NCBI GenBank assembly: GCA_023409265.1
Contig: JAEYHZ010000004.1
Location: 124,001 to 188,000 of the forward strand
DNA: 64,000 nt
Direction of reading: 5' to 3'
From: Bacillota bacterium
GTDB lineage: Bacteria; Bacillota; Clostridia; Acetivibrionales; DSM-1351
In this document: positions 25,623-34,652 of the stretch, in pieces
Layout of the letters: every line of letters begins with the position of its first letter
Position numbering within the stretch: position 1 is the stretch's first letter
Made by a program: the position numbers and the translations under genes
Notes under the pieces: generated by a model
Databases searched by the model: none
Seen by the model: only the letters and a program-made list of their open reading frames with translations
Told to the model about the DNA's origin: nothing

Positions 25623-27011
25623 ATGTGTAAAAGATTTTTAAGTATTATCTTATCGGCAGTACTTAGCGTGGGATTGCTTTCAGGATGCGGCGGAAGCGGT
25701 ACAACTGAAAGTGCAGATTCCACATCTGCGGCACAGACTTCGGCAACTTCTGCTTCCACTTCCGCAACTGAACCTGAAAAGGATATAACAGTAACTTTAT
25801 GGCAGCAGGCTGCAAATACAGCAGAGGCAACACTTGCCATGCAGCAGAGTTTCCAGAAGGATAACCCGCATATTAAACTGAACATAGTTGAAACACCGGA
25901 TAACGGCACAGATGCCATAATAGCAGCCATTGCAGCAGGAAATGCTCCTGCGGCCATACAAATGGGTTATCCCACGGTAATGTCCTACATATATAGGAAT
26001 GCATGTTTGCCTATTGATGATTTTATTGCTAAAACTCCCGATTTTGCAAACTTTGAAAAGACACAGGTAGAGTCTTTTGTGGTAAACGGCAAGCACTATG
26101 CGGTACCCTACGATAAATATGTTATGGGCTTCTACTACAACAAAAGATTGTTTGAAGAAGCAGGAGTAACTTCAACTCCTACAACTTGGGATGAGTTCCT
26201 TGAAACTGCCAGAAAGCTCACAATTCCCGCAAAGCAGCAGTACGGCTTTGGTCTTGATGCAATACAATGGGGCTGCTGGCATTTTGAAACCTGGGTATGG
26301 GGAGCAGGCGGAGATTTGACCAAACAGAATTCAGACGGAACTCTCACTCTTACATTTACAGATCCGGCAGCAATAAAAGCAGCCGAATTCTATAGAACTC
26401 TCAAAAAAGAAAAGGTAATACAATCTGACGGAACAAAGAATCTGGAAGCTTTGACAAAGGATTTTGCTATGGGGAAATCAGCAATGATTTATGACAGCAT
26501 AAATGCAGGTACTCTTGCAAAATTTGTAGATGCCGGTGCAAAAGCTGAAGAAATAGGATATTTCGCATTCCCCAAAGGCCCAGGTGGAAGTGCATATACA
26601 CAGGCCGGTGCCAATGCCTGGATACTGCCTGCCACCAGTGATATGGATACTGCAAATGCAGGCTGGACCTATATAATGTATGCGAATTCAAAAAATGAAT
26701 TAATAAATACACTTAAGGAACAGGCAGCAAAAGGTCCTTTAGGAGCAGCAATTCTGGCAAGAACCGACGTAAAGGTTTCCGATATCGGTGAAATTGACGC
26801 TGAAATGCAGGCAGTAATGGATGCATCAAATCTCATAAGCAAGCCTGAATTCTATGGAAAAGGCGCAGTTGGTTCTTTCGCGGACGATATGGTCGCAAAA
26901 ATCTTTGGTGATACAAATTCCGATATAACCAAGGTATTCCAGGAATATCAGGATAAGGCCGCTAAAGCTGTAGAAGAATTCAATAAATCCGTCAAGGAAT
27001 CTAAAAATTAA
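25623..27011 (+). CDS. sugar ABC transporter substrate-binding lipoprotein (family 1)
   Basis: 462 residues with a lipoprotein signal (lipobox LLSGC near residue 22) and a Ser/Thr-rich linker (to about residue 55). The mature part has the family-1 solute-binding layout: VTLWQQAANTAEATLAMQQSF near residue 58, a TPDFANFE segment, the hinge block KHYAVPYDKYVMGFYYNKRLFEEAG, and TPTTWDEFLETARKL. It binds an oligosaccharide or glycoside outside the cell for the two permeases that follow. GGAGG lies nine bases before the ATG. Two hairpins separate it from the permeases, a usual way to keep binding protein in excess. No ATPase is encoded here, so a shared MsmK-type ATPase is implied. Confidence 0.92.
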   Translation: MCKRFLSIILSAVLSVGLLSGCGGSGTTESADSTSAAQTSATSASTSATEPEKDITVTLWQQAANTAEATLAMQQSFQKDNPHIKLNIVETPDNGTDAIIAAIAAGNAPAAIQMGYPTVMSYIYRNACLPIDDFIAKTPDFANFEKTQVESFVVNGKHYAVPYDKYVMGFYYNKRLFEEAGVTSTPTTWDEFLETARKLTIPAKQQYGFGLDAIQWGCWHFETWVWGAGGDLTKQNSDGTLTLTFTDPAAIKAAEFYRTLKKEKVIQSDGTKNLEALTKDFAMGKSAMIYDSINAGTLAKFVDAGAKAEEIGYFAFPKGPGGSAYTQAGANAWILPATSDMDTANAGWTYIMYANSKNELINTLKEQAAKGPLGAAILARTDVKVSDIGEIDAEMQAVMDASNLISKPEFYGKGAVGSFADDMVAKIFGDTNSDITKVFQEYQDKAAKAVEEFNKSVKESKN

Positions 27012-27042
27012 TCCCTCTTGTAATTAATATTGTAAACATACA

Positions 27043-27069
27043 AAAGAGGCACTTAACAGGTGCCTCTTT
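27043..27069 (+). terminator. attenuating hairpin after the binding-protein gene
   Basis: A perfect 10-bp stem (AAAGAGGCAC / GTGCCTCTTT) with a 7-base loop. No long T-run follows, so it probably stabilises or partly terminates the binding-protein mRNA. Confidence 0.65.
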
Positions 27070-27080
27070 AAAAATAGCGC

Positions 27081-27158
27081 GTGCAATAAATTGAATTTAA
27101 GCCCATAAAAAATTTCATTGAAATTTTTGGTTCTGTTTTGGGCAAATTCATTTTGCAC
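27081..27158 (+). repeat. extended imperfect hairpin before the permease genes
   Basis: GTGCAA, GAATTT and GCCCA on the left arm pair in order with TGGGC, AATTC and TTGCAC on the right arm. An inner stem (AAAAATTTC / GAAATTTTT) sits at the tip. The structure ends about 10 bases before the permease ribosome site. Confidence 0.5.
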
Positions 27159-27179
27159 AAAGCAGAAATGGAGCTTAAA

Positions 27180-28091
27180 ATGAAAACATCAAGTTCTGTT
27201 ATTACCACCCACAGGCCTCTGCATATTTACCGTGTAAAAAAGGCGGTAATACCCTGGCTGTTCCTGCTGCCGGGATTGTTATCCACCTTTGTGCTGAGAT
27301 ATTACACAATATTTCAGGGGCTTAAATTGTCCTTTTATCAGTATGACGTTGCAAACCCTCCGGGTAGGTTCGTGGGCCTTGAAAAGTTTGGGGAGCTGTT
27401 CAGGAATACAGATTATTGGCAGGCCTGGCGGAACACCTTTGTTTATCTGGTTCTGATTGTGGCATTGAATTTTTTCATACCCATAATCCAGGCACTGTTT
27501 TTAGGAGAAATAATCAAGCTCAGAAGCTTCTTTTCAACTTTTTATATTCTTCCTGCAGTTATTCCGCTGACAATAAACATAACTCTGTGGAAATGGATAT
27601 GGGAGCCTGAGTTCGGGGTGGCAAACTATCTGGTAAAGTTTTTTGGAGCCGATCCCATACCATGGCTGTCAGATGCACGGTGGGTCAAGTTCTGCATAAT
27701 TTTTCCCGGGATTATAGGCGGCGGCTTTTCGGTATTATTATATCTGGCGGCAATCCTGGGCATATCGGAGGATATTAAGGAAGCCTCAATGCTGGACGGT
27801 TGTACCGGGTTTAAAAGAATGTTCTTCATTATTCTGCCCAACATCAAATTTCTCATATTGATCCAATTTGTTTTAACTACCATGACGGCTCTGCAGCTAC
27901 TGGACCTTCCATTTCAGTTCACTGACGGAACACCGGCCGGGGCGTCAACTTCACTTCCTCTGTTTATATACCACTACTATACAAGGAATTACGATTATGG
28001 TCTGGGCAGTGCTGCAGCCATGACACTGATGATGATAATAGCGGTAATCACATTTATACAGTTGAAGCTGAATAACCAGGAATCGGAATAA
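27180..28091 (+). CDS. sugar ABC transporter permease (MalF/UgpA type)
   Basis: 303 residues with six hydrophobic segments, beginning VIPWLFLLPGLLSTFVL. The cytoplasmic coupling loop carries the EAA motif EASMLDGCTGFKRMFFIILP near residue 200. It forms the membrane channel with the next permease. The start was moved to 27180 since GGAG lies six bases upstream and the earlier in-frame ATG falls inside the hairpin. The second permease starts 16 bp after its stop. Confidence 0.9.
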   Translation: MKTSSSVITTHRPLHIYRVKKAVIPWLFLLPGLLSTFVLRYYTIFQGLKLSFYQYDVANPPGRFVGLEKFGELFRNTDYWQAWRNTFVYLVLIVALNFFIPIIQALFLGEIIKLRSFFSTFYILPAVIPLTINITLWKWIWEPEFGVANYLVKFFGADPIPWLSDARWVKFCIIFPGIIGGGFSVLLYLAAILGISEDIKEASMLDGCTGFKRMFFIILPNIKFLILIQFVLTTMTALQLLDLPFQFTDGTPAGASTSLPLFIYHYYTRNYDYGLGSAAAMTLMMIIAVITFIQLKLNNQESE

Positions 28092-28106
28092 AGGGAGGCA
28101 GATTAA

Positions 28107-29441
28107 ATGGCTAAAAACAATTCCGAAAAAAGACTTAAAATCATAGCATATTTTTTATGCACTATATTTTTATTAATTATCATATTCCCGTTATTTTATA
28201 TTGTGAGTTTATCCCTGCAGGATGACAGCGAAATATATTCCTATCCTCCAAGGCTGATTCCCAGGTCGGGAACAAGCATATCCATAGTTATGGATTATTC
28301 AAAACTTAAAAATAAGTCTAAAGATGATTTAAAGGATACTTTGCTGAAGGATTCAACCCTTGCTATGTATTCAACTATATATGAACTGAACAAGGAGACT
28401 ATAAGCGAAGTCAAATTTTACGGGACCATGGACGGCAAAACCGTATTTTATTCAAGGGCCCACGGTTTAATGCTCAGGCTCCAGCTGCAGTTTGGAACAT
28501 ACACCAAGGCAAGGGTTTCCTCAAAAGTCCTTCTGGCAAACGGCAAATATATGGAATCGGCAGAGGCATTGGGCTATAGCTTTGATATTAATGGTCTGGA
28601 CAGGGTCTATGATACTATGGAGTTGGGAAAAAACAGGTATTCCGGCCAAATGGGGGAATATCTCAAGTCCACATATAATACAGAAGGTGATTTCAAGGGT
28701 ACCATAGCAGCTTACAACAGTATTCTCCTGCTGGAAAATTACAAGTACTATTATCTTACACCTGTATATATGTATAAAAATATTCCAAGCATCCAGAAAT
28801 ACAGCTTTTTTGCATTTATGTTCAATACGGTGATCACTCTGGTATTTGCCATAGTTTGCGAAGTGGTCATATGCTCCATTACCGCATATCCTTTGTCCAA
28901 ATTATTGAGTAAAAAAACCTCCGACAGGGTACTTCTATATTTTCTTGTTACCTTGATGATCCCTTTTGTATGTATCATGATACCGCAGCTTATACTGGTG
29001 AAGAGCTGGGGAATGTATAATAACTACGGCGGAATGCTGATTACCTGGCTTTACCCCTATCCGTTCTATATTTATCTTTTTAAAGGCTTCTTTGACAGGA
29101 TTCCCAATGCGTATTTTGATGCTGCAAGAATGGACGGTTCGGGAGAACTCAATACTTTTCTGAAAATATGCATTCCCATGTCCAAGCCCATTATAACCCT
29201 GATTGCCCTTCAAACCTTTGTAGGAGCCTGGGGAGATTTCTTCTGGTACTTCCTGGTGGCAAACAAACCCGAACTTTGGACACTGAATGTGGCCATATAT
29301 ACGATTTCCAAGACATCCCAGGTACGGCAGAACATGATGATGGGACTTTCTGTGGTGACAATCCTGCCTGTTCTGATAATTACAGCAGTTTTCTCGAAAC
29401 AGATCAAGGCAAGTATCATGTCCTCAGGCATAAAAGGTTAA
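28107..29441 (+). CDS. sugar ABC transporter permease (MalG type) with a large inserted external domain
   Basis: 444 residues, much longer than the usual 270-300. The first membrane segment (about 10-35) is followed by ~190 non-membrane residues (about 40-230, rich in Lys, Asp and Tyr) before five more membrane segments. The topology places this insert outside the membrane. The EAA motif DAARMDGSGELNTFLKICIP is intact. The insert may help bind ligand or dock the binding protein. GGGAGG precedes the ATG. Same operon as the preceding permease. Confidence 0.88.
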   Translation: MAKNNSEKRLKIIAYFLCTIFLLIIIFPLFYIVSLSLQDDSEIYSYPPRLIPRSGTSISIVMDYSKLKNKSKDDLKDTLLKDSTLAMYSTIYELNKETISEVKFYGTMDGKTVFYSRAHGLMLRLQLQFGTYTKARVSSKVLLANGKYMESAEALGYSFDINGLDRVYDTMELGKNRYSGQMGEYLKSTYNTEGDFKGTIAAYNSILLLENYKYYYLTPVYMYKNIPSIQKYSFFAFMFNTVITLVFAIVCEVVICSITAYPLSKLLSKKTSDRVLLYFLVTLMIPFVCIMIPQLILVKSWGMYNNYGGMLITWLYPYPFYIYLFKGFFDRIPNAYFDAARMDGSGELNTFLKICIPMSKPIITLIALQTFVGAWGDFFWYFLVANKPELWTLNVAIYTISKTSQVRQNMMMGLSVVTILPVLIITAVFSKQIKASIMSSGIKG

Positions 29442-29471
29442 AATAATAGATTCTGTAGTATGGAGGTATAT

Positions 29472-30740
29472 ATGAAAAAAATTAGCATTGCATTGATAGG
29501 AGCCGGGCAAAGAGGCAGTATATATGCCGCTTATGCGCTTTCTCATCCTGAGGAGCTCGGAGTTGCTGCCGTTGCCGAGCCTGATAAAAATAAAAGGGAA
29601 GCTTTCGCAAGGCTTCATGGAATCCCGGAGAATATGTGTTATCCCACCTGGGAAGAATTGTTGTCTTCTCCGAGAGCAGCAGATGCCGTTTTGGTCTGTA
29701 CTCAGGATAACATGCATACTTTGCCTGCTATAAAGGCACTAGAGGCAGGATACCATGTTCTGCTGGAGAAACCTATGTCAAATAATGAATTGGAATGCTT
29801 GGAAATCGACGAGTACTCAAGGAAATACAACAGGCTGGTTTCGGTATGCCATGTTCTGCGGTTCACTCCTTTCTTTTCAACCATCAAAAAAATAATTGAC
29901 GAAGGTCAGATAGGGAGGCTCATATCGATACAGCACAATGAAAATGTGGGATACTGGCATCAGGCACACAGCTATGTCCGGGGCAACTGGAGGAACTCTA
30001 AAAAGGCAAGTCCAATGATTCTTGCAAAATCCTGCCACGACCTGGATATACTTTTATGGCTGGCAGATTCAGAATGCAGCAGCATAGTCTCCTTTGGAGA
30101 ATTGACCCATTTCAAAAAGGAAAATGCCCCTGTTGATGCTCCCCACCGCTGCCTTGACGGATGTCCTCACCGTGAGGAATGTCCGTTTTATGCACCCAGG
30201 ATATATATAAACGGAAATACAGGGTTCCCAGCATCGGTAATTAGCAGTGACACCGGTAATGAAGCACTTACTGCGGCTCTTAAGGAAGGCCCTTACGGAA
30301 GGTGCGTATACCGCTGCGATAATGATGTGGTTGACCACCAGATAGTAGCAATGGAATTCAAAAATAGAGTTACCGTTTCGTTTACAATGTGTGCCTTTAC
30401 AAATGAAGTAAGCAGGACAATTAAACTTATGGGTACCAGAGGCGAAATAAGAGGTGCCATGGAAAAAAATGAAATTGAGATTATCAGGTTTGCTGACGGT
30501 ACAAAAACTAAAATCTGCCTTAACCCTGGTGCTTCGGGACATGGGGGAGGAGATGAGGGCATTATGAGAAATTTCGTAAAGCTCATGCAGACAGGAACAG
30601 AAGACAGGCTCACATCTTCCGGGATTTCAATACAAAGCCACCTTCTGGCTTTTGCAGCCGAGAAATCCAGGCTTGAAAAGCGGGTAATCCATATGGAGGA
30701 ATATACCCGTGAACTCAGAAACGGAGGCGGACATGTTTAA
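29472..30740 (+). CDS. Gfo/Idh/MocA-family oxidoreductase
   Basis: 422 residues: N-terminal Rossmann fold with ALIGAGQRGS, EKPMS (the conserved Lys near residue 97), and the larger C-terminal alpha/beta domain. A cysteine-rich insert (CLDGCPHREECPFYA and later GRCVYRC), seen in a subset of the family, lies around residues 220-280 and might bind metal. It probably oxidises or epimerises a sugar or sugar derivative taken up by the operon. The start at 29472 has GGAGG upstream. The stop overlaps the start of the fucosidase gene by 8 bases, indicating translational coupling. Confidence 0.88.
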   Translation: MKKISIALIGAGQRGSIYAAYALSHPEELGVAAVAEPDKNKREAFARLHGIPENMCYPTWEELLSSPRAADAVLVCTQDNMHTLPAIKALEAGYHVLLEKPMSNNELECLEIDEYSRKYNRLVSVCHVLRFTPFFSTIKKIIDEGQIGRLISIQHNENVGYWHQAHSYVRGNWRNSKKASPMILAKSCHDLDILLWLADSECSSIVSFGELTHFKKENAPVDAPHRCLDGCPHREECPFYAPRIYINGNTGFPASVISSDTGNEALTAALKEGPYGRCVYRCDNDVVDHQIVAMEFKNRVTVSFTMCAFTNEVSRTIKLMGTRGEIRGAMEKNEIEIIRFADGTKTKICLNPGASGHGGGDEGIMRNFVKLMQTGTEDRLTSSGISIQSHLLAFAAEKSRLEKRVIHMEEYTRELRNGGGHV

Positions 30741-31980
30741 ACCTGATGAAGCAGCAAAACCTACAAAGCAGCAAAGAAACTGGCAGGACCTTGAGCTGGG
30801 ACTTTTTTGCCACTTCGGAATAAATACCTTCAATGACAAAGAGTGGGGGGACGGCACTGACCACCCGGACAGCTTCCGACCAACTTCACTGGATTGTTTG
30901 CAGTGGGCCCGGACGGCCAAAAAAGCAGGTTTCAAATATTTGATTTTAACTGCAAAGCATCATGACGGATTTTGCTTATGGCCCACAAAAACAACTGATT
31001 ATTCCGTAAAATCGGTTACATGGAGGAACGGGAAAGGGGATGTGGTAAGGGAGTGTGCAGAAGCCTGCCGTCAGGAAGGAATACTTTTCGGTATTTACCT
31101 GTCACCCTGGGACAGACATGAGCCCTGTTATGAGAATAAGGCCGGCTATGACGAATTTTATCTGGAACAGCTTAAAGAGCTGTTAACAGGCTACGGCCCG
31201 CTGGTAGAACTCTGGTTTGACGGAGCAGGCTCCGAGGGGCGCCAGTATGACTGGAAGAAGATCTGCGATACGGTTGCTGAATATCAGCCTGATGCAATGA
31301 TATTCAACATGGGCCGCCCCACTATACGCTGGGTGGGAAACGAGGACGGCCTTGCACCCGAGACCTGCTGGTGTACGGCAAGTGAAGCCAGAGCCAGCAT
31401 GTTTACCGAGGATATGCTCACCTGGCTGCCTGATACACCAAAGTGGGTACCCGCTGAATGTGACGTTCCCATAAGAAAGAAGCACTGGTTCTGGCATCCG
31501 GATGATGAAGGAAGTCTTCTTTCACTTGAGGAGCTTATGGATATATATTATAAATCTGTAGGGAGAGGAACCAATTTGCTGTTAAACGTATCTCCAGATA
31601 GAAACGGTTTATTTTCCGAAGCGGATATTAAAAGGCTGCTGGAATTCGGTGATGAGATCAGGAAACGTTTTTCAAAGCCAATAAAAACCGTTGAAGGACC
31701 GGGGAAAAGTCTGGAATTGACGCTGGAAGAGCCAGCTTATATCGACCATGCGGTAATTATGGAAGAGATATCACAAGGAGAGCGTATTAAAGAATATAAA
31801 TTGGAAGCCGGGCAAAGTGGAAAATGGATTGAGCTGGCAAGGGGTACATCAGTAGGACATAAGAAAATAAATCATTTTGACAGGATAATGACCTCAAGGG
31901 TCAGGCTTACTGTACTGAGCTGTGAAGACCAGCCTCTGATAAGGAGTTTTTCGGTTTACTATACCGAAGTTGATCTTTAA
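30733..31980 (+). CDS. alpha-L-fucosidase (GH29)
   Basis: 415 residues, retaining glycosidase that removes alpha-L-fucose from glycans. The catalytic barrel shows FCHFGINTFNDKEWGDG, LTAKHHDGFCLWP and the nucleophile motif LWFDGAG, with D163 as the probable nucleophile. A C-terminal region from about residue 330 resembles a small galactose-binding-like beta domain. No signal peptide, so it acts on imported oligosaccharides in the cytoplasm. The start at 30733 overlaps the previous gene and has GGAGGCGG just upstream. The length is near that of GH29 subfamily B (1,3/1,4-specific) enzymes, but subfamily is inference. Confidence 0.92.
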   Translation: MFKPDEAAKPTKQQRNWQDLELGLFCHFGINTFNDKEWGDGTDHPDSFRPTSLDCLQWARTAKKAGFKYLILTAKHHDGFCLWPTKTTDYSVKSVTWRNGKGDVVRECAEACRQEGILFGIYLSPWDRHEPCYENKAGYDEFYLEQLKELLTGYGPLVELWFDGAGSEGRQYDWKKICDTVAEYQPDAMIFNMGRPTIRWVGNEDGLAPETCWCTASEARASMFTEDMLTWLPDTPKWVPAECDVPIRKKHWFWHPDDEGSLLSLEELMDIYYKSVGRGTNLLLNVSPDRNGLFSEADIKRLLEFGDEIRKRFSKPIKTVEGPGKSLELTLEEPAYIDHAVIMEEISQGERIKEYKLEAGQSGKWIELARGTSVGHKKINHFDRIMTSRVRLTVLSCEDQPLIRSFSVYYTEVDL

Positions 31981-32006
31981 CAATTTATAAAGGTGGGAGA
32001 GAGACT

Positions 32007-34346
32007 GTGCATTACGGATATTTTGATAACCAAAACAGAGAATATGTAATAACCAGACCGGATACTCCTACTCCCTGGATAAACTTCCTTGGAAACGGGG
32101 AGTATGGAGGTTTTATCTCCAACAATGCCGGAGGAATGAGTTATTACAAGGATCCGAATTCAAAGAGGATAACAAGATACAAGTATAATAACCTGCCTGC
32201 AGACAGGCCAGGCAGATATATTTATCTTAAAAATATGAAAACGGGGGAATATTGGTCGCCTACCTGGCAGCCTGTAATGAAAACACCGGATTCCTATGAA
32301 TGCCGTCACGGTCTGGGGTATACGGCAATAAGCAGTTCATACGGCGGAATTGAAACACAGATCACATATTTTGTACCGGTTGGGAAAGCTCATGAAGTCT
32401 GGAAAGTCCGAATAAAGAATAATTCCGGAAAGGAACTGGGCCTGAAAGCCTTTACCTATGTGGAATTCAGTTACCATACGGCTTCTCTGGATCTGATGTG
32501 TGATTGGCCCAGAATGCTGTTTAATGCTGATTTTAAGGAAGGATTCATTGTCTTTGAGTCCATGACGGCTGAAGTTTTTTATCCATACATAGGCACAAAT
32601 GCCGGGGTTGAAGGCTATGACTGCAGCATGGAAAAATTTATTGGGCCATACCGTTCCGAAAGCAATCCTATTGCACTTGAAAACGGAAAGTGTTCAAATT
32701 CCCGGGTATCTTCCGATAACGCAGTTGGAGCCATATGCTGTCCTGTAAATTTGAAATCCGGGGAGGAAAAGGCTTTCATTGTGGTTCTGGGTTTTTCAGA
32801 AAACAAGGAAACTGCAGTTCAAAATGGCAGGGAGAATCTTGATGAGCAGCAAATTGAGAAGGATTTTAACGAATTACGGGCTTACTGGGATAATTTCTTA
32901 TCCCATGCCAGCTTCAGTACTCCCGATGAGAATGTAAATCTTATGCTGAATATATGGAACCAGTATCAGTGCAAAACTACCTTTGACTGGTCCAGATTCA
33001 TTTCCCTGTATGAGCGCGGGATAGACAGAGGATTGGGATTCAGGGACAGTATGCAGGATATATTGGGAGTTGTGCATGCAATTCCTGATAAGGTTAAAGC
33101 CAGAATTAAAGACCTTCTGAGCATACAATTTAAAAAAGGAGATGCCATGTCGGTGCTGTACCCTGCAGACGGGAAAGCATGCGGAGGAGGACGCTCCGAC
33201 GATCACCTGTGGTCTGTTTTTTCGGTCTGTACATATATCAGGGAAACAGGGGACAGGGAATTTCTGAAGGAAACGGTACCCTATTATGACGGGGGAGAAG
33301 GCGCAGTCTTGGAGCATCTGGAGAATGCTGTGAAGTTCACCATGGACAATCTTGGAGAGCATGGCATACCGCTACTGCTGCTCAGCGATTGGAACGATAC
33401 ACTGGCTTCAATCAATAAAAAGGGCGGATCCGAGAGCATATTCGTATTTTTCCAGCTGGCCCATGCAGTATATGAACTGCTGCTTTTATACAGGCAATAC
33501 GGATATACTGAAAAGGAGAGATGGGCATCGGAGATATATGCTTACTGCAAATCAAAACTTGATACCATCTGGGACGGCAAATGGTTCTTAAGAGCCTTTA
33601 ACAGCTACGGTGAAAAGTACGGAACAGCTGATGACGAGTACAATAGAATTTTTCTGAATCCGCAAACCTGGGCCGTCATGAGCAGACTTCCAACCGAAGA
33701 ACAGGCTCATTCGGCGCTGGATACCGTCCATGAAAATTTAATGACAGAGTTCGGTTTGCTTACCCATTATCCTGCTGCTGATTTTTATGATGTTGAAAAA
33801 AAGGCATACATGCCCTGTGCTGCGGGAACAAAGGAAAACGGCGGAATTTTCTATCATACAAATGCCTGGGCTGTTATTGCCGAAGCCTTGCTTGGAAGAA
33901 ATGAGCATGCTTTTGAATATTATAGCGCTGCATTGCCCAGCAGAAGAAATGAGACTTCCGATCTTTGCCGCATTGAACCTTACGTCTATGCATCACATAT
34001 ATTCGGAAAACAGCACCCGGAGTTTGGGGCAGGTACAAATTCCTGGCTTACAGGAACTGCGGCATGGATGTTTCTTGCGGCATCTCAATATATACTGGGA
34101 GTACGCCCTGATTATGACGGCCTCGTCATTGATCCATGCATACCGAAGGAGTGGGATGGGTTTAAGGCCGAAAGAATGTTCAGAAATGTCAAGGTTGTTA
34201 TCACAGTAAGAAATACCGGCGGCAGTAAAAGAGGTGATAATAGAGTAAATAATATGGTTGTTGATGGTAATGTGTTGGAGGGCAACAAGGTTCCGGCTGC
34301 TTATTTGGAGGGAAAAACTCTGGTACAGGTATATGCCGAGATATAA
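32007..34346 (+). CDS. GH94 glycoside phosphorylase (cellobiose/chitobiose phosphorylase family)
   Basis: 779 residues, normal for GH94. The N-terminus MHYGYFDNQNREYVITRPDT and PWINFLGNGEYGGFISN are typical, and the catalytic acid motif LLLSDWNDT places the likely general acid at D464. The enzyme splits a beta-linked disaccharide with phosphate, giving a sugar 1-phosphate and a free sugar and saving ATP. Specificity cannot be read; its place after a fucosidase suggests a fucose-bearing or N-acetylated oligosaccharide. It starts at GTG with GGGAGAG upstream. It has no signal peptide and ends the operon before a strong terminator. Confidence 0.9.
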   Translation: MHYGYFDNQNREYVITRPDTPTPWINFLGNGEYGGFISNNAGGMSYYKDPNSKRITRYKYNNLPADRPGRYIYLKNMKTGEYWSPTWQPVMKTPDSYECRHGLGYTAISSSYGGIETQITYFVPVGKAHEVWKVRIKNNSGKELGLKAFTYVEFSYHTASLDLMCDWPRMLFNADFKEGFIVFESMTAEVFYPYIGTNAGVEGYDCSMEKFIGPYRSESNPIALENGKCSNSRVSSDNAVGAICCPVNLKSGEEKAFIVVLGFSENKETAVQNGRENLDEQQIEKDFNELRAYWDNFLSHASFSTPDENVNLMLNIWNQYQCKTTFDWSRFISLYERGIDRGLGFRDSMQDILGVVHAIPDKVKARIKDLLSIQFKKGDAMSVLYPADGKACGGGRSDDHLWSVFSVCTYIRETGDREFLKETVPYYDGGEGAVLEHLENAVKFTMDNLGEHGIPLLLLSDWNDTLASINKKGGSESIFVFFQLAHAVYELLLLYRQYGYTEKERWASEIYAYCKSKLDTIWDGKWFLRAFNSYGEKYGTADDEYNRIFLNPQTWAVMSRLPTEEQAHSALDTVHENLMTEFGLLTHYPAADFYDVEKKAYMPCAAGTKENGGIFYHTNAWAVIAEALLGRNEHAFEYYSAALPSRRNETSDLCRIEPYVYASHIFGKQHPEFGAGTNSWLTGTAAWMFLAASQYILGVRPDYDGLVIDPCIPKEWDGFKAERMFRNVKVVITVRNTGGSKRGDNRVNNMVVDGNVLEGNKVPAAYLEGKTLVQVYAEI

Positions 34347-34353
34347 ATATTAC

Positions 34354-34411
34354 AATGTAATGGAAGGTCGGCTACTCAATTTAATGGGTAGTCGACCTTC
34401 CATTGCATTTT
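34354..34411 (+). terminator. terminator of the sugar operon
   Basis: A long stem with minor mismatches (AATGTAATGGAAGGTCG / CGACCTTCCATTGCATT, extended by GCTAC/GTAG) starts 8 bp after the GH94 stop and ends in TTTT. Confidence 0.85.
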
Positions 34412-34454
34412 CAGCCAATCGAAAAAAATTATAACTTTTCAAAATAATACTCCA

Positions 34455-34584
34455 TTGTTTTGAATATGGTCAATTTCTATAATTAAGGCATGATTAAACA
34501 ATAGAATAATGGCTTACATTGTAGGGGGAAGAAAGAATGGAAAAAAAGAAGCGTTTCCGATGAGATTTGGAATGCTTCTTTTTT
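34455..34584 (+). ncRNA. candidate small transcript with an 8-codon ORF
   Basis: TTGTTT and TATAAT are spaced by 17 bp (34455-34483). About 50 bases later, GGGGGAAG precedes ATG at 34537 of a mini-ORF reading MEKKKRFR. The ORF runs into a terminator hairpin (AAAAAAGAAGC / GCTTCTTTTTT, 34542-34584). The same hairpin is the likely terminator of the opposing chemoreceptor gene, which weakens the case for a separate RNA. Confidence 0.35.
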
Positions 34585-34652
34585 ATGGCAATTCAATTTA
34601 TTGTTTGTTGATTTGAGTACTTTATCCGGCAGCTGAATTTAATCAGGAGTTC

